Shown here: positions 45,066 through 54,901 of the stretch, piece by piece
How the letters are laid out: every line of letters starts with the position of its first letter
Numbering within the stretch: position 1 is the first letter of the stretch
Assembly (NCBI RefSeq): GCF_025628885.1
Contig: NZ_JAOTIF010000005.1
Coordinates: forward strand, 124,001 to 188,000
DNA: 64,000 nt
From: Paraflavisolibacter caeni
GTDB taxonomy: Bacteria; Bacteroidota; Bacteroidia; Chitinophagales; Chitinophagaceae
Reading direction: 5' to 3'
Translations under genes and position numbers: made by a program
The notes under the pieces: generated by a model
Database searches by the model: none
What the model was told of the DNA's origin: nothing
The model's input: only the letters and a program-made list of their open reading frames with translations

Positions 45066-45073
45066 TAACTTTG
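45066..45073 (+). promoter_or_regulatory. Candidate -7 promoter element of the TerB-like gene
   Basis: TAACTTTG fits TAnnTTTG exactly, 80 bases before the ATG, in the divergent region shared with the amino acid permease gene. Confidence 0.4.
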
Positions 45074-45153
45074 TTTAGCAATTGAAGGTATGATAAAGTG
45101 GTATTAGTAAAAGTTGATTTTTCAATTATTCATAAACTAAAAACAACTTGTCT

Positions 45154-45621
45154 ATGAAACATTTTTACAATCAAATGTCCACTTATTCAACACTAACAGG
45201 ATCTTACGGTTATTCGCCTTCTAATGAACAAGCGGCCTGGTTTGCCATTGTTTTTACAGCAGCCAATATCCATGGTGAAATCTCACAGGAAGCCAAAGAG
45301 ACATTTAGTAAGCTCATCACCTCAAAAGTGCTCTTCAGGGGGCACGAAATCCTTGATTATTACTCCGAATTGATGGAAATACAGGATGAGTTGGCACCCA
45401 AAGAAATCATCAAGAAAGCAGCTAAACTGGTCAGTCCAGAACATGCACCTACCTTATTTTGCATGGTTACAGAAACTTTATTAGGCAAGGGGTATTTAAC
45501 CGAGAAGGAAGAAGACATATTGAATTTTATTGGCATCAAGCTTTTGTTAGACAGAGCAACTACCGATAAAATTATGGATGTTATCTTGCTTAAGAATAAG
45601 TGGAACAGTGTTTACAATTAA
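45154..45621 (+). CDS. TerB-like tellurite-resistance-fold protein
   Basis: The protein of about 155 residues is all helical with the TerB-like pattern A-W-F-A-I-V-F-T-A-A-N-I-H-G-E-I-S-Q-E-A and a second half L-L-G-K-G-Y-L-T-E-K-E-E-D-I-L-N-F-I-G, each with acidic residues at loop positions that bind metal in TerB. No signal peptide. Function outside tellurite loci is unknown. I use the ATG at 45154 rather than a TTG two codons earlier. A TAACTTTG element at 45066-45073 may be its promoter. Confidence 0.75.
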   Translation: MKHFYNQMSTYSTLTGSYGYSPSNEQAAWFAIVFTAANIHGEISQEAKETFSKLITSKVLFRGHEILDYYSELMEIQDELAPKEIIKKAAKLVSPEHAPTLFCMVTETLLGKGYLTEKEEDILNFIGIKLLLDRATTDKIMDVILLKNKWNSVYN

Positions 45622-45630
45622 GACAGTATC

Positions 45631-45684
45631 AAGAGCCGTATTGGTTCAAAGGGATCGCTTAAGAGCTATACGGCTCTTTTTATT
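45631..45684 (+). terminator. Rho-independent terminator with long loop
   Basis: AAGAGCCGTAT (45631-45641) pairs perfectly with ATACGGCTCTT (45668-45678), followed by further T bases. The loop is 26 bases. It ends the TerB-like gene. Confidence 0.8.
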
Positions 45685-45822
45685 GAATGGAAAAGGTGTG
45701 TTTTTGCTAGCGGGATCGGAAGTATACAAGATGAAGTGGAAATAACAAGAGAAAATAAAGAGTCTTTTAGATGATTGGTGTAACTTCCATAGTGAAATGC
45801 AATAATTGCAGCATCTGGCAAT

Positions 45823-46314
45823 ATGGACACTACCATTTTATTTGAAGAAGTGCAAGGCCCTGTTCCCAAAAGTGTCCGTGATTTTTTTAGGGTAACTACA
45901 GGAATTTTTTTTGTTTGTGCCATCATCAATTTTTTTTGGCAAAAGGGCTCGATCAATGAACTCACCATTGGCCTTTTCGCGGGCCTGCTTCTATTTGCAT
46001 TAGCAAGTATATTTTTGGAAAGAAAACTCGTCACACAGATCAGAAGTGATGGTATTTATGTGCGCTATCCACCTTTTCTGCCTTTGACAAAATATAAATG
46101 GGACAGTGTACAGCATTTGCATATCAGAAAATACGACGTAATATCCGAATATGGAAGTTATGGTATCCGCTACAGTACAATAGGCTCAGGCACAGCTTAT
46201 ACAGTTTCAGGGGATATCGGAATTCAGATTGTTTTTAAAAATGGGGCCAAATTACTTATAGGTACTCAGCGACCCGATGAAGTCACCAATGTGCTTAAGG
46301 AACTAGAAAAGTAG
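45823..46314 (+). CDS. Membrane protein with two helices and a PH-like domain (DUF6141-like)
   Basis: The 163-residue protein has two membrane helices in its first third (about 22-42 and 47-66) and then a beta-rich domain containing R-S-D-G-I-Y-V-R-Y-P-P-F, K-Y-K-W-D-S-V-Q-H-L-H-I-R-K-Y and V-F-K-N-G-A-K-L-L-I-G-T-Q-R-P-D-E, a layout typical of bacterial PH-like domains. It should sit in the cytoplasmic membrane. Function is unknown. Its stop codon directly abuts the stop codon of the convergent histidine kinase gene with no spacer. Confidence 0.72.
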   Translation: MDTTILFEEVQGPVPKSVRDFFRVTTGIFFVCAIINFFWQKGSINELTIGLFAGLLLFALASIFLERKLVTQIRSDGIYVRYPPFLPLTKYKWDSVQHLHIRKYDVISEYGSYGIRYSTIGSGTAYTVSGDIGIQIVFKNGAKLLIGTQRPDEVTNVLKELEK

Positions 46315-48411
46315 TTATATCGATTCCAAGGGGATATTTACCATTAGTTGACAACCTGCGCCGGGAGTGCTTGCAAGGGAGAGTGTGCCTCCTAAATTTT
46401 CGGCACGGGAGCGCATGTTGGTGAGACCGATCCCTTCGCGCTTTTGCTTAGTGTCGAATCCTCTTCCATCATCAATTACCTGTAAACAGAGTACGTCCTC
46501 TATAAGGTCTATCACAATTTGAACATTATTCGCTTGGGCATGCCTGAGGATGTTGGTCAATTGCTCTTGTAATATGCGGTAGAGTGCAAGGTGTACTTCC
46601 TGATTTACTTCCAGGCCTTCAATGCCTATTGTTTCCAAACAGACTCTGATCTTGTTGGTGGCGGCAACTGTATCAACAAGGTCTTTGATTGACTCTTTTA
46701 ATTTTATACTCCCTAGCGAAGGGGCAGAAAGGCGCTTGGATAAACTGCGGATAGCGTCAATACATCCCTGAAGAAGATCGCTGGTTTTATCGAGCATCCC
46801 TTTTGTATCGCCAATCCCATCCCTGCACAATTCGGCATAGAGTTTTACCGTGGTGAGTACCTGATTGACGTTGTCGTGCAGCTCCCTGCTTACATGGGCC
46901 TGCTCTCTTTCCTGCGCCTCAATCACTGCTGCGGCGATCTTGCGCTGGCGCATCTCACGCTCTCGATCCAATTTTTCCTCGAGCAGTTTTCTTTCAGTGA
47001 CATCCGTCATGATAGAAAATATCTCCAGTTCTCCTTTTGCATCTACCACTGCCTGCCCGGTATTTTCCACCCAGAATTTTTCTTTGTTCTTTGTATAAGA
47101 AAGCAGTTCGACATGAAAAGGTTCGCCATTTCTTTTCATTTCCCGCAGGTGTTCAATTGACCGGGCGTCTGTTTCGGGGCCACTCAACAGTTCAGCAGGA
47201 TTTTTACCAAGAGCTTCCTGCAATGAAAAACCCGTTTTCTGGATGAAGGCATCATTCACCCACTTTATTCTTGCATCCTTGTCGCACAACATCACCAGGT
47301 TATCTGTTTGCCTGATGATCAGAGCGAGCCGTTTCATCTCCTCTTCCGCCCTTTTCCGCTTTGTGATATCAGTAGCAATCGAAAAGAATTGTTTCAAAGC
47401 TCCATTTTCATCAAAAACAGGATGGCAAGAAACGTCTGCCCAGTAGGTTTCTCCATTCTTTTTATAGTTGATCACTTCAATTTGGAATGACTCACGATTG
47501 GCCACCTTTTCCTGGACATATTGTATTAATGCCGGATCAGTTTCAGGGCCATCGAAAACATTTCCGATATATTGTCCCACCGCTTCATCGAAACTATATC
47601 CCGTTTTGCGGGTAAATGCATCATTCACCCATATAATCTTACGTTCAGGAGAAGAAATAGCCACGATGTTGTCGGTATGTTCTGCCACAAGAGAAAGTTT
47701 GCGCAATTCTTCCTCTTCTTTTTTCCGTGCAGATATATCACGAAAGAAAACAGATAGACCAGTATGGGAAGGATATGCATCTACTTCAAGCCAAACCTGG
47801 AAAGGTGGAAAGTAGCCATTGAAATGAACTGGCATCCTTGTCTGAACGGCCTTTTTGAATTGCTCTTCGTACACTGAACCGATCAACTCAGGAAAGCACT
47901 CCCAGTAATTTTTGTTCAGGTAGTGTTCTCGTTTGACGGAAACTATTTTTTCCACCCGGGGTGTTATGTGTGTAATATGCCAGTTTCTATCCAAAGCCAG
48001 GAACCCATCAGTGATGAGTTCAAGCATTTCATTCATTTCGAGATTGGGGCGAATGTACCTGCCAATACAAAATACCAATTGTTCCTGCGGATCCCACTGA
48101 GCTGACCATGAAACCGGCACTATGCATCCATTTTTGTGATAGTAGCGGTTCTCAAAGTTTGTTTCAAAAGCTCCCTGCATAATTTTCCGGGCAGTTTGTT
48201 TGGTCTTTTGATAATCATCCTCAACCAGGAATTCTGTGTAGCATTTACCAATGAGTTCTTCAGGATGATAGCCCCACAACTTTAAAGAAGCCCTGCTTAC
48301 TTCCACAAACCTGCCGCCCTGGTCCAAAACGCATAACACATCGGGTGACAGATCATACATCTTTTTCAGATGCGCAATTGAAGGATAGTGGATTCTCAGC
48401 AAACCGGCCAT
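46315..48411 (-). CDS. Multi-PAS sensor histidine kinase, HisKA_3 (NarL-partner) type
   Basis: The 698-residue protein has no membrane segment. Four PAS domains follow in order (about 10-130, 130-235, 245-365 and 370-490; two contain near-identical W-V-N-D-A-F segments). Then comes a HisKA_3 region with phosphoacceptor H-V-S-R-E-L-H-D-N-V-N-Q and a HATPase domain with D-D-G-R-G-F-D and G-I-G-L-T-N-M-R-S-R-A-E-N-L-G-G. Such kinases pass phosphate to NarL/LuxR-type regulators; none is encoded nearby, so it is an orphan kinase. The PAS domains probably sense a cytosolic ligand or redox state. Confidence 0.93.
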   Translation of the reverse strand: MAGLLRIHYPSIAHLKKMYDLSPDVLCVLDQGGRFVEVSRASLKLWGYHPEELIGKCYTEFLVEDDYQKTKQTARKIMQGAFETNFENRYYHKNGCIVPVSWSAQWDPQEQLVFCIGRYIRPNLEMNEMLELITDGFLALDRNWHITHITPRVEKIVSVKREHYLNKNYWECFPELIGSVYEEQFKKAVQTRMPVHFNGYFPPFQVWLEVDAYPSHTGLSVFFRDISARKKEEEELRKLSLVAEHTDNIVAISSPERKIIWVNDAFTRKTGYSFDEAVGQYIGNVFDGPETDPALIQYVQEKVANRESFQIEVINYKKNGETYWADVSCHPVFDENGALKQFFSIATDITKRKRAEEEMKRLALIIRQTDNLVMLCDKDARIKWVNDAFIQKTGFSLQEALGKNPAELLSGPETDARSIEHLREMKRNGEPFHVELLSYTKNKEKFWVENTGQAVVDAKGELEIFSIMTDVTERKLLEEKLDREREMRQRKIAAAVIEAQEREQAHVSRELHDNVNQVLTTVKLYAELCRDGIGDTKGMLDKTSDLLQGCIDAIRSLSKRLSAPSLGSIKLKESIKDLVDTVAATNKIRVCLETIGIEGLEVNQEVHLALYRILQEQLTNILRHAQANNVQIVIDLIEDVLCLQVIDDGRGFDTKQKREGIGLTNMRSRAENLGGTLSLASTPGAGCQLMVNIPLESI

Positions 48412-48948
48412 ATTAATCCCAAGAAATTACATGAGGATTCAAAATATAAATATAGGCCAGCAAGAACGTTGAAGGATACGGTTTTGAAGAAATTAGCATA
48501 AAAACAAGTATTTACACTTACTACAAACGAGGTAGATACCCGAAATCATCATTCGTCATGAATAAAGAATTGAAATAAATAACCATATGACTTATTTGAA
48601 AATAACTAGTCCCAGAGCCGGACAACAAGACGCTAATTATTGCAATTTTTTGCAGCACCACACAAGCTTGCCAAATATTATAAATTTTGGCAAGGCTATA
48701 ATAATCTATTATTCAGGTTAGTTTATTGGGGTTAATTTTACAAAGTAACAGGCAGTATTGTTTCAATCTTAGTATGCTACTTACTATTTTACTCTTCATT
48801 TCATTAACTGCCGCTGTCATTAATGCCTGAATCAAGCGCTTTTTCATTCCTGTACCTCTTGAAAATATAATCTAGTTCCAACTTCCCATTAAGGCTCTGA
48901 AAAACTGCAGTGAAAACTACATCTGGTATTGATTAAAACAACAGCATC
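48412..48948. other. Long regulatory region between histidine kinase and exported aspartase genes
   Basis: About 537 AT-rich bases without a credible gene. It contains one copy of the 24-bp palindrome (48669-48692), 257 bases before the aspartase ATG, so the transcript probably has a long leader. No terminator or RNA element is recognised. Confidence 0.6.
48669..48692. promoter_or_regulatory. 24-bp palindromic operator, copy A (before aspA-ansB)
   Basis: Arms TGCCAAA (48669-48675) and TTTTGGCA (48685-48692) around a TATTATAAA-like centre. An extra C-T / A-G pair extends the match on both flanks. It differs from the perfect copy at 60532 only at positions 8 and 16. Three such copies occur within 12 kb, each in a promoter region. 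Confidence 0.8.
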
Positions 48949-50442
48949 ATGAATTTAAAGCTAAAAACTACCGCGCTCAATATAGCAATAGCCCTGCTAT
49001 TTGGGAATTTCCTTCATGCACAGACCCGGACGGAAAAAGATCTATTAGGTGAAAAACAGATTCCCATCGATGCTTACTATGGTGTGCAAACAGCACGGGC
49101 GCTCGAAAACTTCCAGGTAAGCGGGGTAACCACCAAATTTTATCCAGATTATGTAAGGGCTTATGCTATGGTGAAACTGGCAGCAGCGCGTGCTAATACG
49201 GATGTTGGCAGGATGAGTAAAGAGAAACTTGCAGCTATTGAAAAAGCCTGCCAAGCTGTTATTGATGGTAAGTACCATGAACATTTTCTTGTTGACTTAT
49301 ACCAAGGTGGTGCGGGAACCTCAGCTAATATGAATGCGAATGAAGTACTGGCCAACATTGCCCTGGAAATGAGCGGTCATAAAAAAGGTGAATATCACGT
49401 TATTGAACCACATGACGACCTGAATATGGGGCAATCGACCAATGATGTGTATCCTACCACTATCCACGTAGCCTTACTGCTCCATAATGACAAGGTGGTA
49501 AAAGAAGCAAAGGCGCTGTCGGCTTCCTTCCATAAAAAAGGCGAAGAGTTCAGCAAGCTTCTTAAAATGGGACGTACCGAAGGCCAGGATGCTGTGCCCA
49601 TGACCCTGGGACAGGAATTCCATGCGTTTGGATATCAACTAGATGCAGCCATCGAAGGGCTAGTGAAATCGGAGGCATACTTGTATGAAGAGAACATGGG
49701 GGCCACAGCCATTGGTACTGGTATTACGGCTTCTCCTGGCTATGCTGAGAAATGTGCTGCACACCTGGCCAAAATCACCGGTAAGCCGATGATGCTCAGC
49801 AAAGACCTGGTAGCCGCCACCTCCAGTATGCAAGGCTTTGTCATGTATTCTTCAGCCCTAAAAAACCTTGCAGTAACCCTGTCTAAAATCTCGAGTGACC
49901 TAATATTCCTTGCTACCGGACCACGTACAGGTATTTTCGAAATCAACCTCCCTGCACTTCAGCCTGGTTCTTCCATCATGCCCGGAAAGGTGAATCCAGT
50001 GATGCCAGAGTTGATGAATGAAATTTGCTATAAGGCCATTGGTAACGATGCCACGGTTACGATTGCCTCACAAGACGGGCTCCTTCAACTGAATGCCTAT
50101 GAGCCAGTAGTTGCCGTTGCCATTATGGAATCGCAGGGGTTGTTTTTTAAAAGTATGCCATTGTTCCGAAAACAATGTATAGATGGGATTACTGCCAATG
50201 AGCAGGTGTTGAAGCATTACATGGAACGCAGTGTAGGCATTGTTACAGCATTGAACCCAATATTAGGCTATGATAAAACAACTGAACTGGCTAAAGAGGC
50301 TCTGGAAAAAGATAAAGGCATCCTGGAATTGATCCGGGAGAAAAAACTGCTGACTGAGCAGCAAATCAAAGAACTGATGGATCCAGTAAAAATGACAGCT
50401 CCAACAGGTCCAACAGGCCCGGCAAAAGCTAAACCATATTGA
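48949..50442 (+). CDS. aspA: Aspartate ammonia-lyase with export signal
   Basis: The 497-residue protein is a full aspartase: D-A-Y-Y-G-V-Q-T-A-R-A near the start, Q-S-T-N-D-V-Y-P-T in the middle and the superfamily signature G-S-S-I-M-P-G-K-V-N-P that carries the catalytic serine loop. It splits aspartate into fumarate and ammonia. Unlike usual aspartases (about 468 residues, cytosolic), it has an N-terminal signal peptide ending L-H-A-Q at about residue 24-25. The C-terminus ends in a short Pro/Gly/Thr-rich tail. It lies 21 bases before an exported asparaginase gene, so the pair would turn asparagine into fumarate outside the cytoplasm. A palindromic operator lies upstream. Confidence 0.93.
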   Translation: MNLKLKTTALNIAIALLFGNFLHAQTRTEKDLLGEKQIPIDAYYGVQTARALENFQVSGVTTKFYPDYVRAYAMVKLAAARANTDVGRMSKEKLAAIEKACQAVIDGKYHEHFLVDLYQGGAGTSANMNANEVLANIALEMSGHKKGEYHVIEPHDDLNMGQSTNDVYPTTIHVALLLHNDKVVKEAKALSASFHKKGEEFSKLLKMGRTEGQDAVPMTLGQEFHAFGYQLDAAIEGLVKSEAYLYEENMGATAIGTGITASPGYAEKCAAHLAKITGKPMMLSKDLVAATSSMQGFVMYSSALKNLAVTLSKISSDLIFLATGPRTGIFEINLPALQPGSSIMPGKVNPVMPELMNEICYKAIGNDATVTIASQDGLLQLNAYEPVVAVAIMESQGLFFKSMPLFRKQCIDGITANEQVLKHYMERSVGIVTALNPILGYDKTTELAKEALEKDKGILELIREKKLLTEQQIKELMDPVKMTAPTGPTGPAKAKPY

Positions 50443-50463
50443 TCTACCTTAAACTGAAATAAA

Positions 50464-51600
50464 ATGAAAAAGTTCAGTATTTCTTTGAGCACTTTCTGCA
50501 CCAGTGTATTGCTGTTCACCAACATTATGGCGCAGACACAATACAGAGAACTACCTGATGCAACACGAGTAGCACCTCCCATTGAAAAAACAGTAGCACC
50601 AGGTGATAAATACCTACCTAATATTGTTATACTCGCTACGGGGGGTACAATTGCTGGTTCTGCCGCCAGTTCCACCCAAGCTGGATACACATCAGGGCAG
50701 GTAACCATTGATGCCATGATTGCAGCAGTACCCGATGCCAAAAAGCTGGCTAACATCAAGGGTGAACAAATCTCCAATGTTGGCTCACAGGACATGAGCT
50801 TCGATATCATGTTAAAACTGGCCAACCGCATCAACGAACTTACCAAATCAAATGCAGCGGACGGTATTGTGATCACGCATGGCACTGATACTATGGAAGA
50901 AACCGCATACTTCCTGAACTTAGTGGTAAAAACTGATAAGCCTGTTGTACTGGTAGGCTCCATGAGGCCGAGCACTGCTTTGAGCGCCGATGGTCCTTTA
51001 AACCTGTATGATGCTATTGCCGTAGCCGCAGATCCGGAGGCAAAAGGCCATGGTGTTATGCTGGTGATGAATGACCAGATCCACTCAGCACAAAGCCTAG
51101 TCAAGGTGAGCACAACGGCTGTTCAAACTTTTATGTCACCGCTCCGGGGCATCATAGGCTCGTCAGCATATGGCCATAATGAGTTTTATCGCATTCCCCA
51201 TAAAATATATGGTGCTAATAGTGAGTTTTCCGTTGAGGGCGTAAAAACTCTACCTCGTGTTGATATCGTATATGCATGTGTCGACATGCCAGCTGATCTT
51301 ATTGATGCATCTGTTCAACGTGGAGCAAAGGGAATTGTTATTGCCGGGGTTGGTAATGGAAACATGACCAAGGCCGCCCTTGACGCCTGCCAACGTGCCG
51401 TCCAAAAAGGCGTGGTCGTAGTCAGGAGTTCAAGAGTAGCTACCGGTGATATAGGCCGTAATGTGGAGGTGGATGATAACAAAATAGGCACCATAGCTTC
51501 TTATGAGTTGAACCCACAAAAATCGAGAATACTGCTGTCTGTTGCCCTTCTGAAGCAACGTAAGCCAGAAGAAATTCAAAAACTGTTTATGGAATATTAA
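50464..51600 (+). CDS. ansB: Type II L-asparaginase, exported
   Basis: The 378-residue protein has a signal peptide ending near I-M-A-Q (residue 24) and the complete asparaginase active site: nucleophile Thr62 in L-A-T-G-G-T-I-A-G, Tyr75 on the flexible loop, Thr141-Asp142 in H-G-T-D-T-M-E-E-T and Lys214. It hydrolyses asparagine to aspartate and ammonia, probably in the periplasm. The aspartase gene immediately before it makes the product's next step available in the same compartment. The length is somewhat greater than that of E. coli AnsB because of about 25 extra residues between the signal and the first strand. Confidence 0.95.
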   Translation: MKKFSISLSTFCTSVLLFTNIMAQTQYRELPDATRVAPPIEKTVAPGDKYLPNIVILATGGTIAGSAASSTQAGYTSGQVTIDAMIAAVPDAKKLANIKGEQISNVGSQDMSFDIMLKLANRINELTKSNAADGIVITHGTDTMEETAYFLNLVVKTDKPVVLVGSMRPSTALSADGPLNLYDAIAVAADPEAKGHGVMLVMNDQIHSAQSLVKVSTTAVQTFMSPLRGIIGSSAYGHNEFYRIPHKIYGANSEFSVEGVKTLPRVDIVYACVDMPADLIDASVQRGAKGIVIAGVGNGNMTKAALDACQRAVQKGVVVVRSSRVATGDIGRNVEVDDNKIGTIASYELNPQKSRILLSVALLKQRKPEEIQKLFMEY

Positions 51601-51858
51601 TAGCCCCCGGAAGTATTAACTATACATTCTAGCACCCGGCTGCGCGTACGATATTGATCCCACTGGGTATGGCCATTTTTACTGGTCTTGAACAACAGGC
51701 AGTAATTGTTGCAGGCCTCCCAGCTTCTACGGCATTGTTCCTTCCAGTATCCACACCACCCAATGCTATCATATACAGCACCGGATTTTTGACGCAAAAG
51801 GATTTCAGGACAGGTGGCATTCTGATCGGGCCACGAAATTGATAAGTATTAAATTCTA

Positions 51859-53148
51859 ATGAAACCTAGTTTATTTTTTATAGCTTTTTTTGTGTTACTC
51901 AGCCATTTATCACCTTGCAGATTATACAGTCAAGACACACTAAAACAAACCCCTGATGGCACAACAGGATTATTTCTCACTATTCGTGAATGGGATTCAA
52001 TCAGGTTGAAAAGCCTGCCAATAAACGAATTTGAAGGCGCTCATTCCTCCTTTAGAATTGGACTTGGCTATATTCATGATTTCACTACATATGCTCAAAG
52101 TGAGGTATTCAAAGAGCAAATGGACTCATTAAAACTATCCTTAAGCCCAACCTTCAAACTAAGAGATTTCCGGATACTTGGTAGCGGGGTGCTTAAAACC
52201 AAAAGACCGATCTCCTGGAAATTTGCTTATATGTGGGATGGCGACAAGAAAATTTGGATGGCCCGTGAAACCGGACTTACTATTGGTGTACCTGAGTTAG
52301 CAGGACATATTTTTATCGGTCGGACAAAAGAAGGATATTCTATGATCAAGGTCATGAATGGTCATTCCGGAGTGACCAATGAAAGGCAAATGGCATTGGA
52401 TCCCATTCCTATTTTGGCAGATGGAATTAAATGGTTTGGTTACCTGCCAAAATCGAGAATATTCTGGAACCTTGGAGCTTTTAGTGATTTGACCTCTAAA
52501 GGCCAGGGATTCGCCACCTATGAATGGCAATTTGTGGCGCGGGTTGGGTGGATGCCGGTATATGATAAAGCAGACAATAAACTGATCCATATAGCGACCA
52601 ATCTTAGATATGGCAAGCCCCTGAATGGGAAATTTACAGTTAAATCGCGGCCTGAATCCAATCCAACTCCCCATCTTATTAACACAGGAGAATTTCAGAC
52701 TGATCATTCCAGTAGTATAGGAGCTGAAATCTTTTATAGTAACAACAGCCTGACATTAGGTTCAGAAGTTATGGTTCATAATTTCTATTCAGAAAAATTT
52801 GAAGACCATAAATTTTATGGCGGAGATTTCATAGCCAGCTATTTCTTTACAGGCGCTAAGCGACCTTATAACACTGTAGGGAGCATATATGGATTTGTAC
52901 CTGTGAAAAAATCTGTTTTTAAAGGAGGCCTGGGCGAAATAGAAGGCGTTCTACATGCTTCTACCTTCAACTTAAATGACGGGTCTATCCAGGGAGGTCA
53001 ATTTTGGCGTATTACGCCAATGGTCAACTGGTATCTTTCGAAGGCTATCCGATTGGAATTGATTTATGGCTATGGTGTGCTTGACCGATTTCAAAAAAAG
53101 GGAGCCGTTCATTTCTTCGAAAGCAGATTCCAATTAACTGCTATGTAA
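51859..53148 (+). CDS. Outer membrane porin, OprO/OprP-like
   Basis: The 429-residue protein has a signal peptide ending R-L-Y-S-Q (about residue 25) and then many amphipathic strands. The stretch F-R-I-G-L-G-Y-I-H-D-F, then S-L-S-P-T-F-K-L-R-D-F-R-I-L-G-S-G, W-K-F-A-Y-M-W-D-G and G-H-I-F-I-G-R-T-K-E-G-Y-S resembles phosphate-selective-type porins (OprP family). It ends in V-H-F-F-E-S-R-F-Q-L-T-A-M. It probably forms a passive channel for small anionic solutes. It lies 258 bases after the asparaginase gene, with no clear terminator between, so it may be part of the same regulon. Confidence 0.78.
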   Translation: MKPSLFFIAFFVLLSHLSPCRLYSQDTLKQTPDGTTGLFLTIREWDSIRLKSLPINEFEGAHSSFRIGLGYIHDFTTYAQSEVFKEQMDSLKLSLSPTFKLRDFRILGSGVLKTKRPISWKFAYMWDGDKKIWMARETGLTIGVPELAGHIFIGRTKEGYSMIKVMNGHSGVTNERQMALDPIPILADGIKWFGYLPKSRIFWNLGAFSDLTSKGQGFATYEWQFVARVGWMPVYDKADNKLIHIATNLRYGKPLNGKFTVKSRPESNPTPHLINTGEFQTDHSSSIGAEIFYSNNSLTLGSEVMVHNFYSEKFEDHKFYGGDFIASYFFTGAKRPYNTVGSIYGFVPVKKSVFKGGLGEIEGVLHASTFNLNDGSIQGGQFWRITPMVNWYLSKAIRLELIYGYGVLDRFQKKGAVHFFESRFQLTAM

Positions 53149-53617
53149 ATTAATTACATCTTCCTGAAGGGTTATTTGACATTCTTCAAACCATAAAATC
53201 AGTCATTAACGTCAAAAGAATGGCTTTATATCTCTTGTTACATCCTTTGGCAAGTATAAACGAATGCTGCCAAAATTTATAATTTTTGGCAATTGAAGGA
53301 CCTATTTTTTTTGTATCGCAGAGAGAAAGATAAAACTTGCACTTTGATTGTATCGGATTCACTCATGGCTTGGCTATAACTAGAACTGCGACCCTGCTGA
53401 TATCATTTTCTTACACCCCTACTTATTTTATTGTGGTAAACAGATCGAATGATTTATTAAAAGTTTACCTCAACCAGGCTTTATAAAATCGCAACCTCAA
53501 AAACAAATATGTATGGATTCAAACTTCACCGATATTGTATTCTATCCAAAATGGAATACACCGGCTGCATACACAACTGCTCCTTATCTTGAAAATGCTG
53601 CTCACAAACTTATCTCA
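53149..53617. other. Regulatory region before the second porin-glutaminase group
   Basis: About 469 AT-rich bases. It contains palindrome copy B (53268-53291) and, about 20 bases upstream of it, a half-site-like TTTGGCAAG. An open frame from 53513 runs into the porin gene but reads as non-family sequence before the ATG at 53618. Confidence 0.6.
53268..53291. promoter_or_regulatory. 24-bp palindromic operator, copy B (before the porin-glutaminase group)
   Basis: Arms TGCCAAAA (53268-53275) and TTTTTGGCA (53283-53291) around a TTTATAA centre. It differs from the perfect copy at 60532 at position 9 only. A T-rich stretch ending TTTG follows about 20 bases later and could be the -7 region. Confidence 0.8.
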
Positions 53618-54838
53618 ATGTTTAAAAATTTAAAAAGAGGTCTTATTACTTTATTGGTTTGTGCACTTGCCAGCAATGCAAATGCACAAGAAAGCGACAA
53701 CCAGAAGCAGGTTAGCATGGAGCTATATGGCTTTGCCATGATGGATGCCGGCCATAATTACAGACAAATTGATCCAGACTGGTTTGATGTGATGCGTGTG
53801 ACCAAATTACCAGCATCTAAAAACCAGTTCGGGGCTGACGGGTTTACTTATTTTAGTGTAAGGCAAACCCGTTTTGGGGTAAAAGGTTATTTACCAACTG
53901 CACTAGGAGAACTTAAAACCATATTCGAATTTGAAATGTTTGGAACTGGTGTTGATGCCGGGCAAACCACTATCCGTCTTCGCCATGCATACGGGGAACT
54001 GGGGAAGGTTGGTGCGGGTCAATACTGGAGTCCATTTATGGACATTGACGTATTTCCCAATTCGCTTGAATACTGGGGCCCAACTGGGATGGCGTTTTTC
54101 CGCAATGTGCAAATACGATATATGCCCATACAAGGTGATTCCCGTCTAACCTTTGCCCTTGAGCGTCCTGGCGCCAGTTCTGACCAGGGAGTTTATGCTG
54201 GTCGTATAGAGCTACAAGGTGTAAGGCCAAAGTTAGACCTTCCGGACTTTTCTGCTGAATACCGGCATGGCAGAAACTGGGGTTATGTAGAATTAGCGGG
54301 AATATTAAGGCGTCTGAAATGGGAAGATATTGATAACGTTGCTCCAGACCTTAGCGATACAAAGTTGGGATGGGGCTTAAACCTGAGTTCAGGACTTAAA
54401 TTCTTAGAGAAAGATTTGCTGCACCTGTCAGTGGTATACGGAGAAGGTATACAGAATTACATGAACGATGCTCCAGCGGATGTGGCTATTGAGAGAAAAG
54501 ACGGAAATGTAGTTGAAGGTGTGGCGCTCCCCGTTTTCGGTGCAGTTGCCTTTTACGACCATTACTGGAACAAAAAATTCAGCAGTACAATTGGCTATTC
54601 ATGGGTAGATATCGATAATTCAAATGGGCAATCTGCCAATGCTTTTAAAAGAGGAGATTATGGTTTGGTTAACCTTGTTTATTACCCGGTCGATAATGTA
54701 ATGGTCGGTGCGGAATTCCAGTACGGTAAACGTAAAAATCACAGTGATGGTTGGGAGGTTGAAGGGTATAAATCACAGATTTCCTTTAAATATAATTTCT
54801 CGCAAAAGTTCTACCGAGATACTAAAACTGCTCCATAA
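53618..54838 (+). CDS. DcaP-like trimeric outer membrane porin
   Basis: About 406 residues from the ATG at 53618, which gives a good signal peptide ending N-A-N-A-Q; the frame upstream to 53513 is open but not family-like. The mature start V-S-M-E-L-Y-G-F-A-M-M-D-A-G-H-N-Y and the segment F-S-V-R-Q-T-R-F-G-V-K-G-Y-L-P-T fit DcaP-like porins, which in other bacteria take up dicarboxylates or related anions. The end Q-I-S-F-K-Y-N-F-S-Q-K-F is a barrel-terminal strand. Uptake of dicarboxylic amino acids or release of fumarate would suit the neighbouring exported enzymes; that link is inference. Confidence 0.82.
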   Translation: MFKNLKRGLITLLVCALASNANAQESDNQKQVSMELYGFAMMDAGHNYRQIDPDWFDVMRVTKLPASKNQFGADGFTYFSVRQTRFGVKGYLPTALGELKTIFEFEMFGTGVDAGQTTIRLRHAYGELGKVGAGQYWSPFMDIDVFPNSLEYWGPTGMAFFRNVQIRYMPIQGDSRLTFALERPGASSDQGVYAGRIELQGVRPKLDLPDFSAEYRHGRNWGYVELAGILRRLKWEDIDNVAPDLSDTKLGWGLNLSSGLKFLEKDLLHLSVVYGEGIQNYMNDAPADVAIERKDGNVVEGVALPVFGAVAFYDHYWNKKFSSTIGYSWVDIDNSNGQSANAFKRGDYGLVNLVYYPVDNVMVGAEFQYGKRKNHSDGWEVEGYKSQISFKYNFSQKFYRDTKTAP

Positions 54839-54901
54839 ACACAAAGTCACTTACAGGTAAATCACTTATTCACAAGGATCATTCAATTCAAAAGAAATAT
54901 T

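Noticed and set aside
51654-51842. 62-codon plus-strand frame between asparaginase and porin genes
   Set aside because: No signal, motif or ribosome site that stands out; the opposite strand is equally open there.
53513-53617. N-terminal extension of the DcaP-like porin
   Set aside because: The 35 extra residues would place a signal peptide inside the protein; the ATG at 53618 gives a proper signal start.
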